Of a DNA stretch of 64,000 bases, positions 35,501-46,054 are shown piece by piece. How positions within the stretch are numbered: the first letter of the stretch is position 1; every line of letters begins with the position of its first letter. Made by a program: the position numbers and the translations under genes. The stretch is from Ianthella basta (taxonomy: Eukaryota; Porifera; Demospongiae; Verongiida; Ianthellidae). The stretch is from the NCBI GenBank assembly GCA_964019415.1, contig OZ025889.1:2154501-2218500 (forward strand), in the 5' to 3' direction. Under the pieces are notes generated by a model. The model ran no database searches and had not been told where the DNA came from. It was given only the letters and a program-made list of their open reading frames with translations.

Positions 35501-38500
35501 TCACGTGCTTGCACCAGCCAATTAGTTGCGTGTTTCTACAGGAATGCACAAACAAATGAAGTAGAAAATATTTTTTATCATTGTTTTAGGGTAATATTTC
35601 CACTATATTCTGGCAAACTAATCATCTGTTAGAACATGCATACAATGGAAATGTGCAAAAAGCTCGGTATACAAAGTATACCCTAACACCATTGTCAATC
35701 AACATGCATACTATGCCTTAGACTGTCCAAAACTGACTATATCCAAACATGCACTTCTTTTCCTTTAATATTGAACTCAGACTGGATATAATCCACTGCA
35801 CATATCAGCTCAGAGAGGACATCTTGCTTTGGTACAACACCTTGCACCCAAAATGGATGGGCATCTTCATGACCAAACATGTGAAGGACACACAGCTCTA
35901 CACTTTGCAGCAGATTCAGGACATCTAGATGTGGCAGATTATCTCGTGACAGTTTGCGGATTAGAAGTTGATTCCAAAGCCAAGGTTTGCTATGTATGCA
36001 GTATAGCTGGGATGAGCCCGAGGAAGCCCACACATCTATGGACTGGGTGCTCATCTTGCTTGTGCACACAGTTAGACAGCTGATATATATAGCATGTTAT
36101 AGTGTCTAGCTTATAGTGTAGCTGTTTCGCTACCTGCCTATGAATGCTGTGCATTCTGCGTCATTTCCCTTCTTACAGAATGGTGGCACTCCCCTTCAGC
36201 AGGCAGCTTTCATGGGCCATATTGATGTAGTGTGCTTCCTAATTGAGAATGGTGGCAATGTCTTTCATCAGGATGATGTGAGTGCATTGATATGGCTACT
36301 GTCAATATGCTGCAATGAACTCATTTACTTTTTGCTTTACAGCCATTTGTGTATGATGCATGGCACAAGTTCCTTACATGCAAATACGTAGCCTGTCAAG
36401 GATTTTCATAGATTCGTAGGTGGTGACCACAGGACATTGTATTTGTATGTTGCATGAGGACATGCTTTTGCATGTATTCTGTCAGTGCTTCTGCAAGTTA
36501 TAATGTGAATGTGTGTAGCTCATGGAAACACTTCATGGCAACATGCTTTTGCTGCAAGGCAAGCTGCCAAGTTTCTTCAGAAGCAACAGGCATTTAGGAT
36601 GTAATATTGCATTCTTGACTCCTGGCCAAGTTTCCACATTGTCTTTAGGGTGGCTTCATTTAAGTTTCTTACAGGATCCATTGAAGCAGCTTGTTCGTTC
36701 GATGTGGCATAGCTGTTTGTATCTAATGTTCACGAATATGTTGCCTCAGCTAAGAAGGGAACTTGTAGAACAACCTAACAGATCAAGCTTCTGTTGTCTT
36801 CTGTTGCACCAGCAGAGTCACTGAATGATATAAACACACTGTGGTGTACATCATTGTAATCTCTCACAAGCTGCTATATAACAGTATATATCTGTAGGTT
36901 ACAGCACTACCTTCTGACAGTGTTTGTGTATAGTAGAGAAATGTGTGTATGTGGAGTCTTATGCGGAGCATCCACATACACTCGCTAGTACGTATTTAGC
37001 TTGTGTCATGTGCCATATGTAAATAGGTATAGATCCCGTCGCCATGGTAACGTGCATGTATTCGGTGCACCTGAAATTCATACATGCATCGCCATCGTTC
37101 GTGCATGCATGTATATGCATTCACAAACTGCCCTGGGGGGCATGTATATCCCACAGATGCACCACCAGGCACCTCGCACGTCTATTATACATGCATTCCC
37201 GGGCACCTCGCACGATTTACGCAGTCAAGCGATCATATTTTATATAGAAATTATTAGTAATGAACAACATAAATGAGAACACACTATACAGTTGATTTTT
37301 CTGTTGTTGCAGTTGAAGCCTGGGCGGAAGCGGGCTTGGTGGGCCTTTAGGACTGTGTGACGTCCGTGAGTGGAGCAGGATTGGCAGTCTCTTCTTCGGT
37401 GCTTCCGTAGTATGTGACATCTGCGTAGATCACAACGCTGTCTTTGGTGTCGGCTAGCTCTTCCTATGGTCTCGCAAACTCGAGGTGGGACCGTTCAGTA
37501 GCGAAATGAGAACTCTTCAGAGCAGTAACAGCACTGTCGGCTTCGCCGTCTTCGGGGCTAAACTGGTCACCAAGGACACAGACATTGTCAAGAGACTTGA
37601 AGCAACCTGATTTGCTAGCAAATCATTCGGGATCTATAATAGTTAAATGCCAACCAATTGGTCAGCATTTAACTATTACACGTGGCAGTGAATGGTCTTT
37701 ACACCTTGCAGCCTGTGCTAAACATTTTGTTTCACTGCTAGCTGTTTTACATGCATGTTTGGACAATTCTCACAAGACTGACACCTCATGTATGATAATA
37801 TTATATGTGTGTATTGATACTAGCCAGAGGAAAAAGGTGAAAAAATGGCCGACAGATTGTAGTCCCGAGAAGACCGAACCCTTCTTCAATCGTCATTATT
37901 GATCATGTCGTGCTGTCGATGCAATCGGAATGGGACGTGTTCGGGATGTATCTGTAGACGATCAGGAAAGATCTGTGATAATTGCTTACCTGGGAGGTTA
38001 GGAAGATGCCAGAATCGCAACCAGCCTTCCCCCAAAGATGGCCCAAATGAAGAGCCAGATGAAGAGCATACGGAAGAGCCCACGGAAGAACCTGCCCCAG
38101 AATGTAATTTCCAGTGGGGACCACTCGATGGACCTGACGTCTACAGAATCATATTCGAAGCCTGCAACGAGATTATCCACTGGCGCCCAAATGTTTTTCA
38201 AGTTCCTTCGGGCAACAGCGGCCAAGCGCTTGTTACGGAAATTGCGCGATTGTATCAAGCGTATGCCAATGACTCCAGCCTAGAAAGCATTGCAATCAAA
38301 GCGAGCTTTGTATGCCAAGCACTACTCTTGCAAACGCCCTCTAGCCGGAGCAAGGCAAAGGACCACTGCCAGCACCTACAACGAAGACTCCAATTGTGGA
38401 ATGCGATTTTCACGCCTTGATGGATGAGGGTAGATGCTTACAACAGCGCCTGTGGAAGCCACAGTTGGAAGATGACTCCAATCACACTGCGCGTGTCTTC

Positions 38501-41500
38501 AGTAGGTTGATGCTCAGGGGTAAGGTGAAAGCAGCAATTAACTTTCTATCAAGGAAATCTTCCAATGGTATCTTGAAGCTAGAAGACACAGTACCAGCCA
38601 AGAATGCAAATGGTGAAGATGCAGTAATAACAGTGAAGGAGGCCCTGCTACTGAAACACCCAACAGGTACGCAAGCTGTGATACGACTCCTTAGGGATGA
38701 TATCAGGGAGGCGACTGGTCCTCTCCAAGTTTGTGCCGGCCTTGACTCTGCTTGCGAAGCTGCTGTTCATGCAATCAGAGACCTGTTTGAAAGCCCTGAC
38801 ACAGAAGGGGTTCTCCTGGTGGATGCAACTAATGCATTCAACACCCTGAACAGAGATCCCGCTCTGCACAGCATCAGTGTCTTATGCCCCGCCGTGGCAA
38901 AGTTTCTGAGAAATACCTATCAATCTACAATAAGAATGATCATTAAAGGCAGCGGGGAAATATCATCCACGGAAGGAGTAACACAGGGAGACCCTCTCGC
39001 TATGGCCTTCTATGCTGTGGCCACAATGCCTCTGATTTTCAAGCTGAATGAGGCGAACACTGGTGCTGCTCAAGCCTAGTTTGCAGATGATGTCTCCGCA
39101 GCTGGTTTGGGTGAAGGGCTAAGAAAATGGGGTGAACTTATGGTCAGTGGTCCCAAGTTCGGCTATCTCCCTAATCCAACCAAAACCTTCCTCCTCGTAA
39201 AGGAAGAGTTTGAGGAGAGTGCTCATCGGATCTTTGATGAGACGGGGATCACAATAACCTCATCTGGAAAGAGCCATATTGGTGCGCCGCTTGGAGGGGA
39301 AGACTTTGTCCATGGATTCATCTCTGCAAAAGTGCGTGAATGGGTATCTGAAGTCGAAGTCTTGTCTGAGTTAGCGATGTCATACCCTCATGAAGTACTA
39401 ATTGCCTTCACCCATGGGGTTTCCTGCAAATGGAACTACTTGATGAGGACAGTACCGGACATCAGTACTCTCCTAGCACCCCTGGAAGATGCTTTGCATC
39501 GTCGTCTCATCCCAGCCATTACGGGCAGACCACCTTGCTCTGCACAAGTAAGAGATCTCCTTGCTCTACCTGCGAAAGTTGGAGGCATTGGTATAGCTAA
39601 GCCCACCGTAGAATGTGCACCCGCTTATGAAGCCTCGAGATCTGTCACTGCCTCATTATCTCGACTAATCAAGAGCCAGGACATCTGGGGAAGTATCGCA
39701 GAGGATGTGGTGCACAGGGCCTAATCCAGCATTGCAAGAAATAGAAATACCAGACTGGCTGACCAGGTTGATGGCCTCAGAGGATACCTGGATCCCCACC
39801 AACAGAGCCTTCTTGACCTCTCTCAAGAGAAAGGTGCATCTACTTGGCTGACAGTTCTCCCAATAGCGCGACATGGCTTCGATCTACGCAAGAGCGCATT
39901 CAGAGATGCGATGTGCCTCAGGTATGGCTGGCAACTTCAATCCATACCCCACACCTGCTCCTGCGGGAATCGATTCACTGTGGATCATGCCATGACGTGT
40001 CCCAAGGGTGGTTTTCCGTCCATACACCATAACAAGATCAGGGATATCACGGCAAACCTCCTAACAGAGGTATGCCACAGTGTGACTACTGAACCCCACC
40101 TTCAACCTGTTGATCGAGAAGTTTTCCATCATCAATCCGCAAATAGAGAAGACAATGCACGGGTGGACATATCGGCTAGGGGATTCTGGAGCCCCTCACA
40201 GGTGGCGATCTTTGACGTAAGGGTGTTCTACCCTAATGCACCTTCCAATCGCTCCGCATCCATCCCCTCCACATACAGACGACATGAAGCTGAGAAGAAG
40301 AGACAGTATGGGCAAAGGATTCGTGAAGTTGAAAGAGGAGTGTTTACCCCCCTTGTTTTCTCCTCCACTGGGGGTATGGCAAGGGAATGTACCACCTTCT
40401 ATCAAAGGCTGGCATCGCTGACCGCTGAGAAGACCTCCCAACCCTACTCCTCTGTAATGGGATGGATGAGATGCTGCCTCTCATTTGCCCTCCTGCGCAT
40501 GTCCATCCTGTGCATTTGTGGTACCAGATCATCTAAGTGCTCGATCCCCGGGGCCGATTCGATCCCGGTTGCAGCAGCAGAGGCTCAATTATCTCTGCTT
40601 TAGCTGGGCAACTGATCTCCGTGACAATATGTTTTTCTCTTTTTTTCCTCTATTCACATAAGAGTATGCTGTATTTTCTTTTTCTTTTTTTCTCCCCTGT
40701 ACAGGCAGTGCGCATGTGTGCCTATTGTATCTCCCAACAGTACATTAGCCAGAAAATTCACTTTCGCCAGGCTTACTACACCTGTGATTTGGGACAGGCT
40801 ATTGTAGAGTTAGCACCAAGTATCAAACAAGAATTCCGCTCCCATGTATATGTCCTATGTGGTCATGCAATGACAATGCACAGATGCATAAAATATATGT
40901 TATATATACACTGTAAATGACATGGAAACAACTAACTGCTGTGATCATGAAAGCTTATATAGAAAGCACTAGGAGTGCTTTAATATTGTATGAAGATAAA
41001 AGACTGTTTAAGACATGGCTAGCTGCTAGCTATCTCATGAAAGCCTAAGAAAGAAATCTATAGGCTATTAAATTAAATATTGCAGCTTTTTGGTGTCAAT
41101 GGGAGCCAATATTTACCAGCACACTGTCTTATAATAGTTCTCTGTTGCAGGAAAGAGTGTTATCACCACTTTTCTGTAAATTTGGGCGTCAGGATCTCAT
41201 GTGCACGTCCATAAACATATGACATGGCATCTTTTCGCATAATAGAATGATCAAAATCTGTGCTGCCCTCATCTCAGCCATAGCAAATCGCATATAGTCT
41301 GCTTCCCCTATACCCACCCCCATGTGTTGCCTTGTAATTAATTCCCATGTTCCATGTTAATTAATGCAGGTTTCAGGAGGAGTTTGCAAACAAACAAATC
41401 TAGATACAAGTCTTCTAATGCCCACTGCATGGTATTACATTGTAACATTATGTTGTACTCCTTGTTGTGACCTTAATTTATATTGATGCTTCTGTACAAA

Positions 41501-43348
41501 TTTGTTGTGGAACATCAATTCCCTTCTTCATTATTGCAGAGAGGGTGCAATGCCTTGCATTCTTCAGCAGAGGGAGGTCACTGTGACATGGTTAAATATC
41601 TGGTCCCCAAAATGAAAGATCACTTGTTTGACACTGATGCTGATGGTTATACAGCTTTACACTGGGCAGTTGGCAAAGGTCACTTGGCTGTGGTGGAGTA
41701 CCTTGTCAAGTCTTGTGGATTTGATGTCAAGGCAAAAACCCTGGTGAGAGCGATGCGTGCTTTGTACTCATGTTGACTATAATATTATATGCAGTGTGGT
41801 TGTATAATTTAGACTGTTTGAACTTGAGCCAGTTGATCCTTAAACCTGTTAGCTCATAATAGTCAGTGTTAAATACATGCGTGTGTGCCTGTTTGGGAAT
41901 GTATTTCCCTTTTGCTTGTGGAGTGACATGGTCTCTACATCAAAACACCTTGCAGTTTGCTTGTACACAAAACGATATATATTCTGTACAAATTGTGACT
42001 ATTCAGCATAATTCAATGTGTGTTGAGCAACTACAACAGTTCAGAACAATAGCCTGCTTGACACAACTACCAGTCACTTATGTTACACCAGCAGCTCTAA
42101 CTTGTTCTCATATATATTCGTCTACTACTCCGCATTCGCTGAACTGTTATTGCTGAGACCTATGATGCTCCTCTCTTCTTGGTTTCAAGCATCAAGGTTG
42201 GAGTACATTCAGGATAAATTGGAACTCTGAACGGTGCATCCCCATTGGTCTCTCCTTTAACACCAAGTCTTTTACTCCACTGCATATGTAGTCTGATGAA
42301 GTATATGGCTAAAAAGCCATGCAGACCCTGCCTAGTCAGGGGAGGGTTACTTCCCTTCATCCTGTCCAACTAATTCAATGACTAATTGTCGGTTTAAAGA
42401 CAGATGGTCTATCTAGCAAACTTGTAATGTATCCAAAGCATGCATACATAGTGGCAGTATTAAGTCAACACCGTATAAGTACAAACTACTACAGAGGAGC
42501 ACACCTGATTGGTGAGGAGCCTTATTCAAAAGATTGCATGTGGCAATTAAGGTGCATGATTCCAAATTTGCCACAATGCTGGAAGAGTCCTTGCACAGGA
42601 CATAGTATGTGGTGGAGATGGATATATTTACATAGAATCACTGCTTTGTGTCTCAGTAAATATAACCCGAGGGCAAAGTATAGTGTGCAGTGTAAGAATA
42701 AAGTCTATTCTGCTTATTTTCAATTCTCTATAGAAGCATCATACTCCTCTTCTGAGGGCAGTGTGTATGGAACAGTTTGAGATAGCCAAATTCCTCCTGG
42801 AGAATGGCAGTGATGTCTTTGAGTGCAATGAAGTGGGCCTACATACATGTTTTGTGTTGATTCATTTGAGGTCATAGGACCGTAATGTTCATTGATCCGC
42901 ATGACTTGCAAATATTTATGGTGAAATTGTAGATTCTTGCTATGTATATGATGAGCGCAACTGCTACATTACCTAACACATTGAGTTGCATACCAATTTC
43001 ACAGTTACCTATTACATGTCCCTGCTGACTACATATTTCTCTAACATTCCCTGCTGCAGTGACATTATACTGATATTAAACAATTTGTGTAGTATGACTG
43101 TACTTACATGTATACTGGAAGGCTTATGTCTCATTTACTCTGATGCCATGCAGTTTCAAATGAATGCAATCCATCTGGCAAGTATGAAAGATCATCCGGA
43201 TTGGGTCAAGTACCTTGCTCCTTTGGCTGGTGATCGGATTTGTGATAAGGATCTTACTGACCAAACTTGCTTGGACTGGGCAATGTACTTTAAGAACCAA
43301 TCTGTGGTATTGTACCTCTCAAGTTCTTTTCCTGTCCTGAGGTCAAAG
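28500..43348 (+). CDS. Ankyrin-repeat protein gene (at least nine exons; 3' end not identified)
   Basis: Nine phase-0 exons: 28500-28583, 29058-29165, 29313-29519, 31753-31851, 35781-35984, 36179-36277, 41540-41743, 42734-42832 and 43154-43348. Exons of 204-207 nt each encode two ankyrin repeats; those of 99 nt encode one 33-residue repeat, in alternation. Ankyrin arrays bind protein partners. No signal peptide or helix is seen, so a cytosolic protein is likely. The ATG at 28500 has a good Kozak context (GCAGCCATGG). Introns hold an APE-type LINE and an RLE-type LINE on the same strand. No stop codon was reached; a C-terminal part may lie beyond the transposon cluster or be lost. Confidence 0.82.
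29058..29165 (+). CDS. Ankyrin gene exon 2
   Basis: Acceptor CTACAG, donor GTAAAT, 36 codons. MVQLALAVHRGHLREVRRIV matches ankyrin helices 1-2 (A-x-x-x-G-H-L-x-x-V). Confidence 0.72.
29313..29519 (+). CDS. Ankyrin gene exon 3 (two repeats)
   Basis: 69 codons. The second repeat is canonical: GQTALHAAARKGQLEVVKYF. Shares the ends ...YLVPKM and CGFNVKAR with exons 5 and 7. Donor GTTGCT is weak. Confidence 0.82.
30059..30226. repeat. Long hairpin made of two head-to-head copies of a retroelement-end motif
   Basis: Arms 30059-30138 and 30147-30226 are near-perfect inverted repeats with an 8-base centre. The right half carries a hammerhead-like core on the plus strand (CTGAAGA at 30143-30149, a 7-bp stem GACCAGA/TCTGGTC, then GAAACG). 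It lies in the intron between ankyrin exons 3 and 4. Confidence 0.85.
30781..31110. repeat. Dispersed repeat related to 19721-19955
   Basis: Shares GCAGCCCAGAA, GAGCAGCTCCC, TAAACTTCTGC-CAAG-type and ACACAGACTGGAAAA-ATT-AATATATTAAGG with the copy near 19721. Class unknown. Confidence 0.62.
31753..31851 (+). CDS. Ankyrin gene exon 4 (one repeat)
   Basis: 33 codons, acceptor ATGCAG, donor GTGAGT. GGTPFLIAVAEGHRSIAFFL then NGNDVFECQN: one complete ankyrin repeat. Confidence 0.85.
31911..32192 (+). other. Unassigned open stretch
   Basis: Two overlapping frames are open; one reads RDFQNRLLNFVLANFGRPLP. I do not recognise it. Probably part of an inserted element ahead of the LINE fragment. Confidence 0.2.
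32459..32508. repeat. (GT)n microsatellite
   Basis: Nearly pure TG/GT dinucleotide run with a few interruptions. Confidence 0.85.
32520..35157 (+). pseudogene. APE-type LINE fragment, truncated inside the RT domain
   Basis: From 33311 an AP-endonuclease domain (ISIMAVTETRLSEAG, MIVVVYAPTED, GDFNASIG near 33715, LDNDHHLVVMSMR near 34000), a linker, then the RT N-terminal part: VPKDWRNATLIPLFKK, NNYRGISLLSVPGKVL, CGFRNGRDTVDQI and FVDLTKAYDSVNR near 35130. The frame shifts several times and has stops. The sequence leaves the LINE just after YDSVNR, so the catalytic FADD box and 3' end are missing. GC-rich 32520-33290 looks like its 5' UTR. It sits in the intron between ankyrin exons 4 and 5. 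Confidence 0.85.
35781..35984 (+). CDS. Ankyrin gene exon 5 (two repeats)
   Basis: 68 codons, acceptor ACTCAG, donor GTTTGC. TGYNPLHISAQRGHLALVQH and GHTALHFAADSGHLDVADYL are two canonical ankyrin repeats. Confidence 0.88.
36179..36277 (+). CDS. Ankyrin gene exon 6 (one repeat)
   Basis: 33 codons, acceptor TACAG, donor GTGAGT. NGGTPLQQAAFMGHIDVVCF then LIENGGNVFHQDD. Confidence 0.88.
37905..40603 (+). pseudogene. RLE-type non-LTR retrotransposon, nearly full length, lightly damaged
   Basis: The N-terminus has Cys-rich fingers (CCRCNRNGTCSGCICRRSGK) and a conserved segment (WRPNVFQVPSGNSGQALVTE). One frameshift near 38400 joins it to the RT: VDATNAFNTLNR (catalytic D), GVTQGDPLAMAFYAV, and FADD at about 39080 directly after a TAG (39077-39079). 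A second stop is TAA 39722-39724. The C-terminus has a CCHC finger (CSCGNRFTVDHAMTC), then HHNKIRDITANLL and an endonuclease core (NARVDISARGFW, IFDVRVF). From 38396 to 40603 a single frame holds apart from the two stops. It lies in the intron between ankyrin exons 6 and 7, same strand. Confidence 0.88.
41540..41743 (+). CDS. Ankyrin gene exon 7 (two repeats)
   Basis: 68 codons, acceptor TTGCAG, donor GTGAGA. CNALHSSAEGGHCDMVKYLV and GYTALHWAVGKGHLAVVEYL. Confidence 0.88.
42734..42832 (+). CDS. Ankyrin gene exon 8 (one repeat)
   Basis: 33 codons, acceptor CTATAG, donor GTGGGC. HHTPLLRAVCMEQFEIAKFL then ENGSDVFECNE. The G of the usual G-H turn is replaced, but the frame is intact and the end matches exon 4 (DVFEC). 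Confidence 0.75.
43154..43348 (+). CDS. Ankyrin gene exon 9 (diverged two-repeat exon)
   Basis: 65 codons, acceptor ATGCAG, donor GTGAAG. MNAIHLASMKDHPDWVKYLA and DQTCLDWAMYFKNQSVVLYL are diverged ankyrin repeats. The phase-0 end implies at least one further exon, not found. Confidence 0.7.
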
Positions 43349-43719
43349 GTGAAGTTGTATGTGTATCAAGTTTATACATGGCAGTGAATGTACATAATGT
43401 CTTGCCACGTTATTCATGTACTAGCAGCCCTGCTCCAGCACCCCGACGACAGCAAGTCCACAACAGCCTGGCATCGCCATTGTGGCTTATGCCAGTTTGT
43501 GTATGCCAGTTGGTAGGACACCACTAATATACGTATATATGTGGACAGATAGCAAGAATTGTGCGCAATATGTGGATCCATGCATGCACTGACATGCAAA
43601 ATAATGTATCTGCTGCAAATGGCATACTTAATGCTATGAATGCTCATGTACAGTTCAACATTCAGGTGGCAATTCATTTGGCATAGGAGCCAAGGATTGT
43701 AGGGAAGTTTCAGCCTGTT

Positions 43720-45614
43720 ATCTGTCTCTTTCTCCTCTGCGGCCATTCATGGCCAATGTAATTTTGGTAGTGTGACCACCATTCTTTGGCACCCTTCGTC
43801 GGTACTTAGAGTAGCCATCAACACCCTGCTGTGTGTGTGGAATGAGCTCTCTGGGGTACTTCTTGGAACATGTGCCATTTGTCATGCAAACACTGTGGTG
43901 ATTGAAGTACGTACCACACGGTCCATGCACCATATTGGCCTTGACAATGTTATATATGCAGTGTTGGATCTGCTTCATGAGAGGTATTTCAGCCACAATG
44001 ACTTTGTCAATGGCATCTGGTTGAATTTTGAATGCAGACTTCAACCAAAGATGGATGTGGACGTGGGGAAATCGACGCTTTTGGAATTCAATGGAGTAGA
44101 GCCAGGCCTGAGGTTCTCCAAAAGTGCCATTCTTGAGAAATTCCATCAGCTTTTTCAATTTCAGCTGAAAGAACTTAGGCAATTAGTCTGGCCGATCATG
44201 TGATTCCTGACCTGTTAACTGATTTGTGGTGATTTCATCCTATTTTGGATTAGTAGTCACGGTCAGGAAGAGATCAGGGCAGCCAAACTTGTGTACATAT
44301 GTCATGGCGTCCATTGCTGCTCATGAACATTGCAAAGCCCTCTGGTAAAGGTGGACGGCAAAATGACACACTGGCCTACATTCCTTGGGTCATCATCATC
44401 TCATAGCAGGGAATCTCTAAGGTGCTGATAGCATTCAGCATGGAGATGTTTCTGTTCCCTTTTGATGAAAAGCAGGTACTCGGTTTCAATCTTGCAGTAG
44501 CTGTCTACTAAAAACTGTTGGAATTGGCACCGCGCCTTCAACAGACAATTGTTGGGGTGAATCATTATGTGGAAGGAGTAGTAATCCATTTGTGATTCTT
44601 TCTTGGCATTGCTCTGTCTCATTTATATGTGATACCCATCTGTATCATAGGGAAACAATAATGGGTACTGTAGAGCATCATAATCATGGTGCAATTCTGA
44701 AACTCTGTCCAATTGGCCACCCCGATAGTGTAGCACTGTCATAGTTGTTGGTTGGCTCATTTGGCATTAGGATGCCAATCTCATCATTTGTTAGTTAAAA
44801 CAGCAAACATGTTCTGTTCTCGGCCATTTCTCTTCATAGATAACAGCTTTCCTGCCTTCACTGGTGGCATTGCTGAGGAAAAGTTCTTGTGCTGTTTTGA
44901 AATGTTGAATATACTGATCTTCATGATGGCTGAAAGTTCATGTATGATGTTCTGCTTCATCCCACTTGTAATGTGCATTCTTGTGGATGTTTCTTCTACT
45001 TGACTGTCGATGAAGTATACTTGGAGGAGCTTGGGTGCTTCACTTGGAAGTGGCCTTAGACTGCCAATTAAGGGGCACACCTGCCCTTGTACATGGAATG
45101 ATAGGTTCCATCCTGGCGCTGCTGTCTCCATGCATCTAAAGCCTGCAGTGAGGAGCAATTAGTATAGATGAAGAAAGGATGCCTGCTGATTTGTAAGCTT
45201 TGATCAGTAGATGGGGAATGCATTGCTTTCTTAACTTATTTGTCATCTGGAATGCACAGTTGCACTTGCAAGATTTTTTCAGGAAATGCTTGGAGTGAGG
45301 ATGCTGTCTGTCATATAGTTGCTGGAGGTAGTCAGGAGGCTGAAGAAAGTGCTGCAGACGAACATGTCCAATGGCACAGCATATAGATGCAGGCTCTTCA
45401 CGAAATCTGACTGCACCACAAGTGCAGACATGCTGCATCTCCCTAGGCATGTTTCTGTTAGAAATGACTCAGGATCATACTGCAAGACAATGGATCTGTA
45501 ATCCCCTTTCTTCCTCTGTATGATGACAGCTCCAGGATGTGCATTGCTGGTCAAGCAATGCGTGGCACAATCCGTTATCATCGTACTGTCCCCCTGATGC
45601 TCATTTTTAGTAAG
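43720..45614 (-). pseudogene. Helitron Rep-region remnant
   Basis: Minus-strand fragments, in order: CTCGAVRFREEP near 45400; FHVQGQVCPLIGSLRPLPSE with LLQVYFIDSQVEE near 45050; LLKARCQFQQFLVDSYCKIE near 44550; and IEFQKRRFPHVHIHLWLKSA near 44060, which contains the HUH metal-binding HxH of rolling-circle Rep, followed by MVHGPCGTYF. Helitron Rep nicks and ligates DNA with a Tyr pair further on. The sequence ends at about 43720, before that Tyr motif and the helicase. Several frame breaks. The LTR element at 45620 cuts its 5' side. Confidence 0.82.
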
Positions 45615-45619
45615 GTCAT

Positions 45620-45857
45620 TATCAAGGTCAGGCACTATCCAAGCACAAACAACTGCGGACACTAATGGTCACTCGCACATGGTTCCACACCAATTACACC
45701 AGAACAAGGCACACGTGCTCCGTGCAAGTCACATGATACATAACCAATCAAAAACTACATCCATGCAGAAACAAGCAAAACCAAATAATAATACAAGACC
45801 CCAGGAAACCACACAGCACTACAGGTAACACAACACAGCAACCATACAGTCACTACA
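45620..45857 (-). repeat. 3' LTR of the Ty3/gypsy element
   Basis: 238 bp, aligning without gaps to 49779-50016. It ends (plus strand) CAGTCACTACA. It also creates a false short ORF running from LTR into Helitron sequence. Confidence 0.94.
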
Positions 45858-45869
45858 CCCCTCCCCTTT
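45858..45869 (-). promoter_or_regulatory. Polypurine tract (plus-strand primer site)
   Basis: Minus strand AAAGGGGAGGGG directly adjoins the start of the 3' LTR, the expected position of the PPT. Confidence 0.85.
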
Positions 45870-46054
45870 AGTCAAGTGGCACCCCTGAATACAAGACGAT
45901 CTGGAGGGTGGCGGGGATGGGAGGGATGCCGAGGACCTGCGGAAGGGCCAGCCGGAGCCACTGACAGATCAGAGCTTGGATTTGGAATGTCGACCGGGAA
46001 AAAGTCATCAGCCTTGTCAGCCTCTTAAGGTACACTGTCTGTGGGTGTACAAAC

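Noticed and set aside
45279-45662. 127-codon minus-strand frame as a gene
   Set aside because: It starts in the LTR and runs into Helitron remnant, so it is a chimera created by the insertion.
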